From the NCBI RefSeq assembly GCF_947501225.1, contig NZ_CANMUW010000014.1, positions 1 through 64,000 of the forward strand: DNA of 64,000 nt. Direction: 5' to 3'. Shown here in pieces: positions 9,392-18,903 of the stretch (position 1 is the stretch's first letter; the number at the start of each line of letters is the position of its first letter). The DNA comes from an uncultured Shewanella sp. Its GTDB lineage: Bacteria > Pseudomonadota > Gammaproteobacteria > Enterobacterales > Shewanellaceae. Both the position numbers and the translations under genes were made by a program. Below the pieces are notes generated by a model. That model searched no databases and had not been told where the DNA came from. It saw only the letters and a list, made by a program, of their open reading frames with translations.

Positions 9392-9417
9392 AAACGGCCT
9401 GCAGATGCAGGCCGTTT
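9392..9417. terminator. bidirectional hairpin between POT gene and tyrS
   Basis: A perfect 12-bp inverted repeat (AAACGGCCTGCA / TGCAGGCCGTTT) lies 27 bases past the transporter stop. It ends in only TTT on the plus strand and TTT on the minus strand, so it can serve both convergent genes, though the T-tract is short. Confidence 0.7.
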
Positions 9418-9489
9418 ATCGATTCATCCAGCTGAAGCGGCTAATCTCCCCCGCCTCAGCTTTTAACACATAGACGTTAAATCTGTGTT

Positions 9490-10686
9490 TTAAACCAGAG
9501 TGATCTTAGCAAACTTACGCTTACCTACCTGAAACACACCGCTGGTTCCGGCACTAAGCTGTAAACGGGTGTCTTCAATCTTTGCCCCGTCTATCTTGGC
9601 TGCGCCCTGCTTGATCATACGCATCGCATCGGAAGTCGAACTTACCAGCCCAGCCTCTTTAAGCAGGTTAGCGATAGCGATTCCTTCACCGGCGGCGATC
9701 TCCAACTCTTGAATATCGTCAGGAATCGCACCTTTCTGGAAGCGGTTGATAAACTCCTGATGGGCGGCATCGGCAGCGGCTTCATCATGGAAACGCTCAA
9801 TGATCTCTTTCGCCAACGCAATCTTGATATCGCGGGGGTTAGCACCGGCTTCAACATCGGCCTTAAACTGCTCGATCTCTCCAAGAGGGCGGAATGATAA
9901 CAGCTCGAAGTAGCGCCACATCAACTCATCAGAGATAGACATGATCTTACCGAACATCTCACCGGCCGGCTCATTCACACCGATATAGTTATGCGCAGAC
10001 TTAGACATCTTCTTCACGCCATCGAGGCCTTCAAGCAGTGGCATCATGATAACGGTTTGCGGCTTCTGCCCTTCTGACTTTTGCAGCTCACGACCCATAA
10101 GCAGGTTAAACTTCTGGTCAGTACCACCCAGCTCGACATCAGACTCCAGTGCAACTGAGTCATAACCCTGTAGCAGCGGGTACATAAATTCGTGAATCGC
10201 GATAGACTGACCCGAAGCATAACGCTTCTTAAAGTCATCACGCTCCATCATACGTGCAACGGTCTGCTTGGATGCCAAACGGATCATGCCGGCTGCGCCC
10301 ATAGGTTCAAGCCAGCTTGAGTTAAACTCGATACGCGTCTTTGCCGGGTCTAAGATCTTATAGACCTGCTGCTTATAGGTTTCAGCATTAGCCAATACCT
10401 GCTCACGGGTCAAAGGAGGACGAGTGCTGTTCTTACCGCTTGGATCACCAACCATACCGGTAAAGTCACCGATCAAGAAGATAACCTCATGACCCAGCTC
10501 CTGAAAGGTGCGCATCTTATTGAGGATCACGGTATGACCTAAATGAATATCAGGCGCGGTAGGATCGGCTCCAAGCTTGATACGCAAGGGGCGCCCCTCT
10601 TTTAATTTTTCCAGCAGATCCGCTTCGAGCAAAATCTCATCGGTACCACGTTTAATTTCTGCTAATGCTTGGTCTAAATCAGCCAT
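9490..10686 (-). CDS. tyrS: tyrosyl-tRNA synthetase (TyrZ-like class)
   Basis: Class I aminoacyl-tRNA synthetase charging tRNA-Tyr. The HIGH-type motif is HLGH (residues 48-51), the KMSKS loop is KKMSKS near residue 230, and a C-terminal S4 RNA-binding domain begins around TSDAMRMIKQGAAKIDG. 398 residues with this spacing is the shorter TyrZ-like subgroup rather than the 420-residue E. coli form. ATG-10686 gives MADLDQALAEIKRG, the expected N-terminus. It diverges from the M23 peptidase gene with a 140-base spacer. Confidence 0.96.
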   Translation of the reverse strand: MADLDQALAEIKRGTDEILLEADLLEKLKEGRPLRIKLGADPTAPDIHLGHTVILNKMRTFQELGHEVIFLIGDFTGMVGDPSGKNSTRPPLTREQVLANAETYKQQVYKILDPAKTRIEFNSSWLEPMGAAGMIRLASKQTVARMMERDDFKKRYASGQSIAIHEFMYPLLQGYDSVALESDVELGGTDQKFNLLMGRELQKSEGQKPQTVIMMPLLEGLDGVKKMSKSAHNYIGVNEPAGEMFGKIMSISDELMWRYFELLSFRPLGEIEQFKADVEAGANPRDIKIALAKEIIERFHDEAAADAAHQEFINRFQKGAIPDDIQELEIAAGEGIAIANLLKEAGLVSSTSDAMRMIKQGAAKIDGAKIEDTRLQLSAGTSGVFQVGKRKFAKITLV

Positions 10687-10826
10687 CTCGCCAGCTACTC
10701 CAAAGGGCCTATTACAAAATAAAGAGAGTCATGTTACTTGTTAGCCAGCACAAATGAAAGTGTGTACACTAAGGGGATCGGTATAAGCGACAAAAAATGC
10801 TATTTAGTGTGACGGGAAAGGGGTCG

Positions 10827-12263
10827 ATGGGAAAGGTTATCACGTTATTAAAATTACTGCCTAGGCTGCATCAGATACTACTGACTCTTCTGGTATTGGT
10901 CACACTGATCATCATTCTTATTCCCGCCGATGATGCTCAGGCATCGAAAAACACCAACACTCAGCTTTCCGGCAGCATAGATCTGGGCAACGGCTCGGAT
11001 AATACGGCTTCAGATATCGCAAACAGAAACGCAGAGCAGTTAAAGCTACCGCTGGCATTTCGTAAACCCGCCCCACCAGCTGGGATCGCTTCATCCCCGG
11101 ATTCTCAAACGGCTGCATCGAAAGAGATTCACTCCATAGATGAAGACACTGCGAAAAGCCCGGAGGCGATGCGGACCGAGAAGTTGGATGTGGAACATTT
11201 CAAGGTAAAAAGCGGAGATACCTTAGCGGCGCTCTTTAATCGTGCCGGTCTTAGTTCCAGAGATGTCTACGAGATAACCTTGCTGCCCAAGGCAAAGAAA
11301 AATCTGCTGAAGATAATGCCGGGCGAAGAACTCATCATAGCCAAAAATGCTGCCGGGAAACTCGCTGAACTAAAATACCAGCTCAACCCGATATCGACTC
11401 TGGTCATCACCAGAAGCGACGCCGGTTATAAAGAGAGTATCAGCGAAAAGCAGGTAGAGAGTCGCACAAAATTCGCCAGTGCGACCATTAGCAGTAACTT
11501 CTGGAACGCCGGAGTGGGAGCCGGACTGACACCAAATCAGATCATGCAACTGGCCACAATCTTCGGCTGGGACATAGATTTCGCGCTGGATCTCAGAAAG
11601 GACGATCACTTCGCTCTCATATACGAAGAGGAGTATGCCGACGGTGAGTTCCTGAGGAACGGCAATATTCTAGCGGCAGAATTCAGTAACCAGGGGGACC
11701 GCTATACGGCGGTGCGCTATACCGACGGTAACTATTACTCCGAAGAGGGACACAGCATGCGTAAAGCCTTCCTCCGCTCTCCGGTAGACTTCAAATACGT
11801 AAGCTCAAGCTTTAATCCAAAACGTCTCCATCCTGTCACAGGAAAGGTCAGGGCCCATAGAGGCGTAGATTACGTCGCCAAGGTAGGAACCCCGATCAAG
11901 GCCGCAGGTAAAGGGCGAGTCATCAAGTCAGCCTACAATCAATACAATGGTAACTATGTCTTTATTAAACATAATGACACCTATACCACTAAGTACCTCC
12001 ACCTGAAAAAGCGCAAAGTTAAGCAGGGCGCAACCGTTAAACAGGGACAAGTCATAGGCACATTAGGCGCAACGGGGCGTGTCACCGGAGCCCACCTGCA
12101 TTATGAGTTCATCGTCAACGGGGTACACCGTAATCCGAGGACCATAAAACTCCCTAAATCACTGCCCATTGCCAAGAAAGATAAACCTAAGTTTATGGCG
12201 CTTAGCAAACAGATCATGGCTAAACTTCAACATAACAAACAAGTTTATCTGGCGTCACAGTAA
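10827..12263 (+). CDS. M23 murein DD-endopeptidase (MepM/OapA-like, LysM-type module)
   Basis: Cell-wall hydrolase that cuts peptide cross-links. 478 residues: an N-terminal membrane anchor (LLPRLHQILLTLLVLVTLI), a low-complexity linker, a LysM-like/OapA segment (HFKVKSGDTLAALFNRAGLS), a central domain, then the lysostaphin-type M23 domain. The zinc ligands are the HxxxD of HRGVDYVAKVGTP (His345, Asp349) and the HLH of AHLHYEF (second His near 425). Start at ATG-10827 with AAGGGG upstream; an ATG at 10797 lacks a site. It precedes anmK on the same strand, joining murein cleavage with recycling of its product. Confidence 0.92.
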   Translation: MGKVITLLKLLPRLHQILLTLLVLVTLIIILIPADDAQASKNTNTQLSGSIDLGNGSDNTASDIANRNAEQLKLPLAFRKPAPPAGIASSPDSQTAASKEIHSIDEDTAKSPEAMRTEKLDVEHFKVKSGDTLAALFNRAGLSSRDVYEITLLPKAKKNLLKIMPGEELIIAKNAAGKLAELKYQLNPISTLVITRSDAGYKESISEKQVESRTKFASATISSNFWNAGVGAGLTPNQIMQLATIFGWDIDFALDLRKDDHFALIYEEEYADGEFLRNGNILAAEFSNQGDRYTAVRYTDGNYYSEEGHSMRKAFLRSPVDFKYVSSSFNPKRLHPVTGKVRAHRGVDYVAKVGTPIKAAGKGRVIKSAYNQYNGNYVFIKHNDTYTTKYLHLKKRKVKQGATVKQGQVIGTLGATGRVTGAHLHYEFIVNGVHRNPRTIKLPKSLPIAKKDKPKFMALSKQIMAKLQHNKQVYLASQ

Positions 12264-12299
12264 TCAGGCTCAAATCGCTAAACAGTGACCACCCCGCCA

Positions 12300-12327
12300 A
12301 TCCTCCGGGTCAACCGAGCCGGAGGAT
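12300..12327 (+). terminator. hairpin between M23 gene and anmK
   Basis: A perfect 9-bp stem ATCCTCCGG / CCGGAGGAT with a 10-base loop lies in the spacer between the endopeptidase gene and anmK. It has no T-run after it, so it may attenuate or protect an mRNA end rather than terminate fully. Confidence 0.4.
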
Positions 12328-12409
12328 ATGCCAGACAGGTTTCAAGAATTCAACCTGGGATAGACAGCGATGAAACATGCCGATGCCCAGCCGACAACGG
12401 ATAATAATG

Positions 12410-13519
12410 ATGAATACAAACTATTTTATAGGGTTAATGTCGGGTACCAGCATGGATGGTATCGATGCCGTACTGGTCGACTTTGGCTCAAAAAATCCCA
12501 GGCTGCTTGCCAAACACAGCCAGGTTATTCCTAAGCACACCCTGAGAAACCTACAGCGACTCTGTTTACCAGGCAATGATGAGATCAACCTCCTCGGCCA
12601 GTTAGACCGCAGTGTTGGCCTGTTATTTGGCGCCGCAGTCAACGCACTTCTGGATAAGGCGGGAGTATCCGCCGAACAGGTCGTAGCCATAGGCAGCCAC
12701 GGACAGACAGTAAGACACATGCCTAATCTGGACATGGGTTTTACACTTCAGATCGGCGACCCTAATACCATAGCCGTTAAAACCGGCATTGATGTCATCG
12801 CAGACTTCAGGCGCAAAGATATCGCACTCGGCGGTCAGGGAGCCCCGCTTGTTCCTGCGTTCCACCAACAGATGTTTGCCAGGCCGGACACTCCCCGGGT
12901 GATCCTCAATATAGGAGGGATAGCTAACCTCACCTACCTGCCGGGTAATACCGATGATGTGATAGGCTTCGATACCGGCCCCGGAAATACCCTGATCGAC
13001 GCCTGGATACAACAGGTAAAAGATCTGCCCTACGACAAAGATGGTATCTGGGCCGCAAGCGGAACGACCGATGAAAAGCTGCTTAACCACCTGCTTTCAC
13101 ACACCTACTTCTCTCAACCTTTCCCTAAGAGCACCGGGCGTGAGCTGTTCAATCAAGCCTGGCTCGAGCAGCAAGCCGCCGATTTCGGATACCTCAATGA
13201 AGCCGACATTCAATCCACCCTGCTTGACGTCACCTGTCACAGCATAGCCAAAGAGACCCGTGCCCTGTCGCCCAGAGGGGAGATGTTTGTCTGTGGTGGG
13301 GGCGCGTTTAACACCGAATTGATGTCACGTCTGGCAAAGTTACTACCCGGATACAGGCTCGAAACGACTCAGGAGCTGGGCATTGCCCCCCAATGGGTTG
13401 AGGGCATTGCCTTTGCCTGGCTGGCAATGCGTCACCATCAAGGTCTGCCCGGCAACTTGCCCGCTGTAACCGGAGCCTCCAGAGAGGCGGTGCTGGGCTC
13501 TCTGTTCCCGGCGGCATAA
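12410..13519 (+). CDS. anmK: anhydro-N-acetylmuramic acid kinase
   Basis: Converts anhydroMurNAc plus ATP to MurNAc-6-phosphate in cytoplasmic murein recycling. The start MNTNYFIGLMSGTSMDGID holds the family signature GLMSGTSMDG. The phosphate/sugar-binding blocks IGSHGQTVRH, DFRRKDIALGGQGAPL and FDTGPGNTLID and the late VCGGGAFNTELM motif are intact. 369 residues is standard. Two adjacent ATGs (12407, 12410) both lie behind GGA at 12399; the second gives the usual N-terminus. It follows the murein endopeptidase, matching the tyrS-M23-anmK order I recall from Pseudomonas and other gammaproteobacteria. Confidence 0.96.
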   Translation: MNTNYFIGLMSGTSMDGIDAVLVDFGSKNPRLLAKHSQVIPKHTLRNLQRLCLPGNDEINLLGQLDRSVGLLFGAAVNALLDKAGVSAEQVVAIGSHGQTVRHMPNLDMGFTLQIGDPNTIAVKTGIDVIADFRRKDIALGGQGAPLVPAFHQQMFARPDTPRVILNIGGIANLTYLPGNTDDVIGFDTGPGNTLIDAWIQQVKDLPYDKDGIWAASGTTDEKLLNHLLSHTYFSQPFPKSTGRELFNQAWLEQQAADFGYLNEADIQSTLLDVTCHSIAKETRALSPRGEMFVCGGGAFNTELMSRLAKLLPGYRLETTQELGIAPQWVEGIAFAWLAMRHHQGLPGNLPAVTGASREAVLGSLFPAA

Positions 13520-13525
13520 TTAACA

Positions 13526-13551
13526 TGGCCGCAGCTATCCCACTGCGGCCA
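13526..13551. terminator. bidirectional hairpin between anmK and the sensor-regulator gene
   Basis: Perfect 9-bp stem TGGCCGCAG / CTGCGGCCA with an 8-base loop, in the 43-base gap between two convergent genes. The flanks are AT-rich but there is no proper T-run on either strand. Confidence 0.6.
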
Positions 13552-13562
13552 ATAAAAATCAA

Positions 13563-15698
13563 TCAATGTAATAACTTATGTTTGAGCTTAATCACATCAC
13601 GTTTCGAATACTCAGACAGGGTCATCAATAAACGTCTCTCACCCGGGATATAGCTCATGGCCCCAAAGGAGCTCAGACTGCTCGATGGCAACTTCAAAAT
13701 TGGCGTGGTGAGATCCGTAGTAAAGCTGCGATAGTTTATCAACTGGTATCCCGTGTGTACCTCCCGAAAGTACACCCCCTTATCGGTTACAGTCCAGTTA
13801 TAGCTCTCCCTGAAATCCTCGGCTGCGATCACAGGTTCTACCCGTTGCGGCTGCGAAATGTCCATTCTCCAGAGGCCATACTCATCATAACGGGTAAACA
13901 GTATGGTATTAGCGTCTGTCATCTTACTTAAACGTACATCGATGGAGCTCAGATGTTTTGGCGCCTCATTGTGCAGCGAGAAGGCAGTTAACCCCTCATG
14001 CGTCGATGATAGCACCCACTCATCCCCCCATGCCCAACCCGGCCTTCTATGATCTAAAAACCTTGAGGGCAATATGCTGATGCCACCACTGGAGAGATCC
14101 AGGATGTGGATCTTATTGCCCTCATTTTTATCGTCAGGGGCCAGAAACGCAATTTTACTGCCATCGTGTGACCACGATGGATAGGCGACCCTTCTCTTGA
14201 GATCGGTGAGCTGCACCCGATTGAACCCGTTATGATCTGAAGTCCACACCTCATTGAACCCGGTCTCATTGGACACATAGGCGATTCGCTTGGTAACAGA
14301 TGAGTAATCGGGGTTACGGTAACTGTATTCCGCCTGAGAGATGGGAAATACGGTAGAAGGAATATCCTGATCTAAGGCCAGATAGGCAAGGCTAAAATCT
14401 TTAATATAGTTGGAATAGACCAGCTCATCCCTGTGAGGAATGAATTTGGGGTAGCTGAACCCTGAAATCGACAGCGGTAATAGCTCTTTAGACTCGATAT
14501 CGACAACAAAGCCATCCCTTATCCCGGAATTTTCGGTACTGAAAACCAGCGTCTGACTATCAGGCCCCCAGCTCAAGCCCCTAATATCCTCTAACCCCTG
14601 AGTCAGGCGCACCTCTTCACCGCTTAAGATATCCTGTATAAAAATATCTTCAGAGATGGTGCCATAGCGCCTCGCTATTGCTATCCACTTCCCGTCGGGG
14701 CTGAAGGCAACATCCCTATCACGGTAACCGCAGTTACTTTCACAGGAGAATCGAACCGGGGCTGAGTCCGCCTCCTCCAGCTCAAGCAGGTATAGACCTG
14801 AATCGAGTTCCTCTCTCTCCCGCCAGATATAGACAAGGGTTCCTCCATCGGTCGAAATATCCAGTGCTGAGGTATAGGAGTAACACTCTGCCAGCCGACT
14901 CACTTCATGACTCTCCAATATGAGGCGGTTCATGCTGCACTCACGGGTCTGGCTGTCTTCACTGGGGTAGATCAACGACTTGCCATCAGGAGCCCAGACG
15001 GCCCTCAGTTCGCGGGTACGTTTCGATGTCAGCCGCTTGGGCGTCTGGGCCGGAGACGCTAAGTCTTTGAGGTATAAGTTAGACCGTTTCCCATAAACTA
15101 ACCAACGTCCGTCGGGGGAGACAGCAGGATACAGCTCTGCTCCCGCAGAACGGGTCAACTGAATCAGCTCCGTCTGCAACAAACGCTGACTGTCTTGGTA
15201 CAGGTGAAAGCCGGCTCCGCCACAGAGAATCAGCAGCAGGGTTATCGCGACACATACACCGGAACGTAACTGACGGCTCAGACGCTTAACCTTAGCCTGC
15301 TCGGCTCGCAGCAGATCCGGCTTATCCACCAGGTCGGAGGCATCGAATTCAGGCTCAATCAATAATCGATAGCCGGTTTTTCTCACCGTCTCTATCGCCT
15401 GTTCGCCGCCAAGCAGGGGGTTAAGCTGTTTTCTCAGGTGCCAGACAGCATTAGTCAGCGCCTTAGCTCCGACATAACGATTCCCCTCCCAGATGCAATC
15501 GATAAGCTCATCTCTGGTCACAACATTCGGATACTTCCGCGCCAGTAAACTCAGTAATTCGATAAACTTTGGTTGAATAGAGACCTTTGCATGGCTCACA
15601 CCTTGCGGGAGCGGCTCAGAGAAGTTAAGGCTATTCTCGTTGGGGATCACTTCACAGTCCCCCAGCCTGAAAATCGCCTCTTTATCTATCTCTATCAT
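13563..15698 (-). CDS. membrane-bound winged-helix regulator with periplasmic beta-propeller (CadC/ToxR-like)
   Basis: 711 residues in three parts. Residues about 10-115 form an OmpR/PhoB-type winged helix (IQPKFIELLSLLARKYPNVV, then TNAVWHLRKQLNP and IETVRKTGYRLL). A single membrane helix follows at about 146-166 (GVCVAITLLLILCGGAGF). A long C-terminal part carries repeated TolB/PD40-like blades: SPDGRWLVY, APDGKSLIY, STDGGTLVYI, SPDGKWIAIA, GPDSQTLVFS, SHDGSKIAFL. The architecture is a one-component sensor: propeller outside, DNA-binding head inside. The start is firm (AGGAG six bases before ATG-15698). It diverges from the TonB-receptor gene, its most likely target. What the propeller binds is unknown. 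Confidence 0.85.
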   Translation of the reverse strand: MIEIDKEAIFRLGDCEVIPNENSLNFSEPLPQGVSHAKVSIQPKFIELLSLLARKYPNVVTRDELIDCIWEGNRYVGAKALTNAVWHLRKQLNPLLGGEQAIETVRKTGYRLLIEPEFDASDLVDKPDLLRAEQAKVKRLSRQLRSGVCVAITLLLILCGGAGFHLYQDSQRLLQTELIQLTRSAGAELYPAVSPDGRWLVYGKRSNLYLKDLASPAQTPKRLTSKRTRELRAVWAPDGKSLIYPSEDSQTRECSMNRLILESHEVSRLAECYSYTSALDISTDGGTLVYIWREREELDSGLYLLELEEADSAPVRFSCESNCGYRDRDVAFSPDGKWIAIARRYGTISEDIFIQDILSGEEVRLTQGLEDIRGLSWGPDSQTLVFSTENSGIRDGFVVDIESKELLPLSISGFSYPKFIPHRDELVYSNYIKDFSLAYLALDQDIPSTVFPISQAEYSYRNPDYSSVTKRIAYVSNETGFNEVWTSDHNGFNRVQLTDLKRRVAYPSWSHDGSKIAFLAPDDKNEGNKIHILDLSSGGISILPSRFLDHRRPGWAWGDEWVLSSTHEGLTAFSLHNEAPKHLSSIDVRLSKMTDANTILFTRYDEYGLWRMDISQPQRVEPVIAAEDFRESYNWTVTDKGVYFREVHTGYQLINYRSFTTDLTTPILKLPSSSLSSFGAMSYIPGERRLLMTLSEYSKRDVIKLKHKLLH

Positions 15699-16053
15699 TC
15701 AAATCTCCTGCAGCCGTCGAATCTATTGTTAATATCTGTTCAACTTCCCCCTTTGAAAGCTTACAACTAACCAACATGGTAAAACAAGTCTCCACCTCGC
15801 CAAAGTTGAAGCGTAACAACCTGTTTTAAAAAAGAATAGATATTAAATAGATATATAAACAACAAATAAACGACACGTCGAACATTGCTGCCAAATAACA
15901 AATTAATTACAAATAATGCCGGTTGACAGCTTGCGACTCGGTGTAGTGCTAATCGACATCACTCCTCTGGAGATACCTCTCCCTCCAAAAAAGGTGACGG
16001 AGGCCCAAGAGTGAAACTGCTAGGTAAATTATAAAAATAAGGACAGCAATCAG
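15699..16053. promoter_or_regulatory. shared control region of regulator and TonB receptor genes
   Basis: A 355-base divergent spacer. The half nearer the regulator is AT-rich (15825-15915) and the half before the receptor includes a long untranslated stretch ending in AAGGACAG before ATG-16054. No riboswitch fold or clear sigma-70 box could be assigned by eye. The region is the obvious place to look for operator repeats of the winged-helix regulator (inference from the divergent layout). Confidence 0.45.
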
Positions 16054-18816
16054 ATGAAATCACAGATGAAATTATCGGCTTTAACCCTAGCTATGGTGGC
16101 ACTAGCGCCGTCATCGCTACTGGCCGCAGAGAGTTCTGCCGTAACAGATGGCGCAAATGAGAAAATTGAAAAGATTGAGGTGACGGGTTCCCGAATCAAG
16201 CGTGCCGATTTCGAAGGTGTCGCACCTGTAACCGTGATCTCGGCAGATGAGATCGCTAACAGTGGCCTAAGCTCAATCTCCGAAGTACTACAATCATCGG
16301 TGGCTAACAACGGTGGCTCCCTAAACGGTGAGAGTGACGGCTTTACCGATAGTGCAAGCTCAGTCAACCTTCGCGGCATGGGCGCAAACAGAACCTTGGT
16401 ACTGATCAATGGTCGTCGTCAGGCTTCATTCCCATCGGCGGCAGGCGGTACCTCAAACTTTGTCGATACCTCGGACATCCCAACCGCCGCAGTCGAGCGT
16501 ATAGAGATCCTCACCGGCGGAGCTTCGGCAATCTATGGTTCCGATGCTGTTGGTGGTGTGGTTAATATCATCCTCAAGAAGCAGTATGACGGTGCCAAAG
16601 CAGAAGCTAAGTACTCAGATACAACCCAGGGAGGTGGAGAGCAGTTTGATCTATCTTACCTTCAGGGAATTAATACCGAAAACAGCCAAACTCTGATCAT
16701 GCTCGAATACAAGCAGGTCGGCGCTATCCAGACTTATCAGCGTGACGATCTATACAGCCCTGCCTACTATGAAGATGAAGATGGAAATACTCGTTGGGGT
16801 GCGGGTCCTTTCGGTGACGCATCCCCCTCCAGCTGGGCTGCATGGGTTAGGGATTACTCTAAGGTGTATACCGATGATAAATATAGCCCTCTAGATGAGG
16901 CACAGTGCACTAACCTCTTCGGCGATAAGGGCATCTACACGCCGGTTGGAAAGTATGATTGTTACTATGACAAGTATGCCGATCGCGGGCTACAGTCAGA
17001 GTATGACAGAGTTAACTTAGTGGTTAACAGTACATATGATCTCAATGATGAGTGGCAATTATACGGTATGCTCAATGCCTCCTATAAAGAGTCAACCAAA
17101 TACAAAGATGAGAAAGGTTTCGGCGTCAATATCTACGAAGATGAAGCCACGGGTGCTTTAAGTTACGCCAGTTCCGATTTCGATGACTACAACAAGTTCC
17201 AGGTGCGCCGTCGTATGGAGGAGTATCCCGGACCACGCACCTACGACACGCAAAATACTAAGGCATCGCTTGCCTTCGGTGCTAATGGAACCATAGGCGA
17301 TTATGAGTTAGACCTGTCATGGTCCAGTAGCTATAACAAATATGAGAAGCAGAACCACCATATGGTTCGTGCCGATGCCCTGCTGGATATCGTCACCTTC
17401 GATCCCAACGATACCGATGTGTCTAAATGGTACCCTCTCAACGAGTTAACTTCTGAACAAGCCGATATGCTTATTGCTGACTCGACTAAAAACTCAGACT
17501 CCAGCATGCACCAGTTCCAGGTGGTATTTACCGGTGACTTGATGGAGCTGGAAGCGGGGACAGTTGGCTTTGCAACCACGGCAGAGTGGGCACGCGAAAG
17601 CTATGAAGATACATTAGATGAAACCACCATGAGCGGCGGTTTAATCGGCATGGGCGGTACAGGTGGTGAGGGTGACCGTGACCGGGTAGCCGTTGCCGGC
17701 GAGCTACAAGTTCCCCTGCTTGCCAACATCACAGGCGTAAAATCTCTGGACCTGTCGGCGGCGCTGCGTTATGACCAATACCTCGATGACTCAGATGTAG
17801 ACGGCGCAACCACCCCACAGGTAGGTCTGACCTACCGCCCTGTCGACGAGGTGATGGTACGCGCTAACTGGGGTAAGAGTTTCCGCGCACCGGATATGCA
17901 CCGCCTATATGCAGGACTAACTCGCGGCTATAGCAGTATCGATGTTCCCCATCCGACAGATCCAAATGATATCTACGAAGATGATTACGTCTCGTATAAC
18001 TCGGGTAACCTTAACCTCGAAGAGGAGAAGGGCGAATTCTGGAACCTGGGGGTCGTAGCCAACTTAACCGACAATGCCGATCTGACACTTGACTGGTGGA
18101 ATATCGAGCTCGAAGGGGCGGTCAAGACCATCTCCAGCTACGATGTGATTAACGATCCTAAGTATAACAAGACAGGGCAATACAACGACTGTACAGAGAT
18201 GTCAGAAGTGGGTTACCTCAATGAGTTCGATGATGATGGCATCGAAAATATAAAGTGTATGCGTAAAGGGCCGATCAACAGTGCCTATGAAGCATCGGAA
18301 GGTATCGATGCGAGCTTCAACTACCTGTTCCCTGAGTCTGTTGCCGGTGAGTTTAAATTTAAGCTTGCTGCCTCTTACCTGCTCAAGAAAGAGTACCAGG
18401 AGAAAGAGGGAGATCCGATTGAAGAGCAGACTGAGACCGATTACTTCCCTAAGTGGAAGGGTAATGCCAGTCTAAGCTGGAGCTACGAGGACTTTAGTGC
18501 CACGATTGCTTACTACTACACAGGTGAGGCTTCGGGTACCGATCTCTTTGAGTACCTTGATGCCGATGGCGAAGATGTTGAGTCGATTGAAACTGATACC
18601 TTAGATCCCTATCAGACAATCAACATTACCCTGAGCTATTACACCCCCTGGGAGGGTAAGTTCACCGCCGGTGTGAGAAATCTAACCGATGAAATGCCAC
18701 CACTGTACGATGTGCGTAACGATAAGCATAACGACTGGCCTTTCTATGAAGATGACAACAGCAGTTACTCTGCCAAGGGTCGTAGCCTGTTCCTGGGTTA
18801 TTCACAGAAATTCTAA
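16054..18816 (+). CDS. TonB-dependent outer-membrane receptor
   Basis: Outer-membrane active transporter of 920 residues. The signal peptide ends near SSLLAAESS; a TonB-box-like KIEVTGSRI follows; the plug domain (about 45-180) holds VNLRGMGANRTLVLINGRR and the TGGASAIYGSDAVGGVVNIILK block. The beta-barrel runs to the terminal aromatic residue in LFLGYSQKF, as required for outer-membrane insertion. It belongs to the large-plug receptors common in Shewanella and Alteromonas, often linked to peptides or sugars. Its neighbours (sensor-regulator, exported S9 peptidase, phosphatase) suggest import of a peptide or phosphorylated compound; the ligand itself is unknown. Confidence 0.92.
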   Translation: MKSQMKLSALTLAMVALAPSSLLAAESSAVTDGANEKIEKIEVTGSRIKRADFEGVAPVTVISADEIANSGLSSISEVLQSSVANNGGSLNGESDGFTDSASSVNLRGMGANRTLVLINGRRQASFPSAAGGTSNFVDTSDIPTAAVERIEILTGGASAIYGSDAVGGVVNIILKKQYDGAKAEAKYSDTTQGGGEQFDLSYLQGINTENSQTLIMLEYKQVGAIQTYQRDDLYSPAYYEDEDGNTRWGAGPFGDASPSSWAAWVRDYSKVYTDDKYSPLDEAQCTNLFGDKGIYTPVGKYDCYYDKYADRGLQSEYDRVNLVVNSTYDLNDEWQLYGMLNASYKESTKYKDEKGFGVNIYEDEATGALSYASSDFDDYNKFQVRRRMEEYPGPRTYDTQNTKASLAFGANGTIGDYELDLSWSSSYNKYEKQNHHMVRADALLDIVTFDPNDTDVSKWYPLNELTSEQADMLIADSTKNSDSSMHQFQVVFTGDLMELEAGTVGFATTAEWARESYEDTLDETTMSGGLIGMGGTGGEGDRDRVAVAGELQVPLLANITGVKSLDLSAALRYDQYLDDSDVDGATTPQVGLTYRPVDEVMVRANWGKSFRAPDMHRLYAGLTRGYSSIDVPHPTDPNDIYEDDYVSYNSGNLNLEEEKGEFWNLGVVANLTDNADLTLDWWNIELEGAVKTISSYDVINDPKYNKTGQYNDCTEMSEVGYLNEFDDDGIENIKCMRKGPINSAYEASEGIDASFNYLFPESVAGEFKFKLAASYLLKKEYQEKEGDPIEEQTETDYFPKWKGNASLSWSYEDFSATIAYYYTGEASGTDLFEYLDADGEDVESIETDTLDPYQTINITLSYYTPWEGKFTAGVRNLTDEMPPLYDVRNDKHNDWPFYEDDNSSYSAKGRSLFLGYSQKF

Positions 18817-18835
18817 TCGAAGCGACATCTAAATC

Positions 18836-18860
18836 AAAGCGCCCTGCTCGGGGCGCTTTT
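18836..18860 (+). terminator. rho-independent terminator after the TonB receptor gene
   Basis: Nine-base stem AAAGCGCCC / GGGCGCTTT with a 6-base loop, ending in TTTT, 20 bases past the receptor stop. The following S9 peptidase gene therefore probably depends on read-through or on its own promoter. Confidence 0.8.
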
Positions 18861-18903
18861 CCTCTCTATTACAGTGCTATCCCTCTTTTATCAGGAGATA
18901 AAA

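Noticed and set aside
15699..16053. Cobalamin or other riboswitch before the TonB receptor
   Set aside because: I could not find the conserved B12-box or other riboswitch core sequences in the leader.
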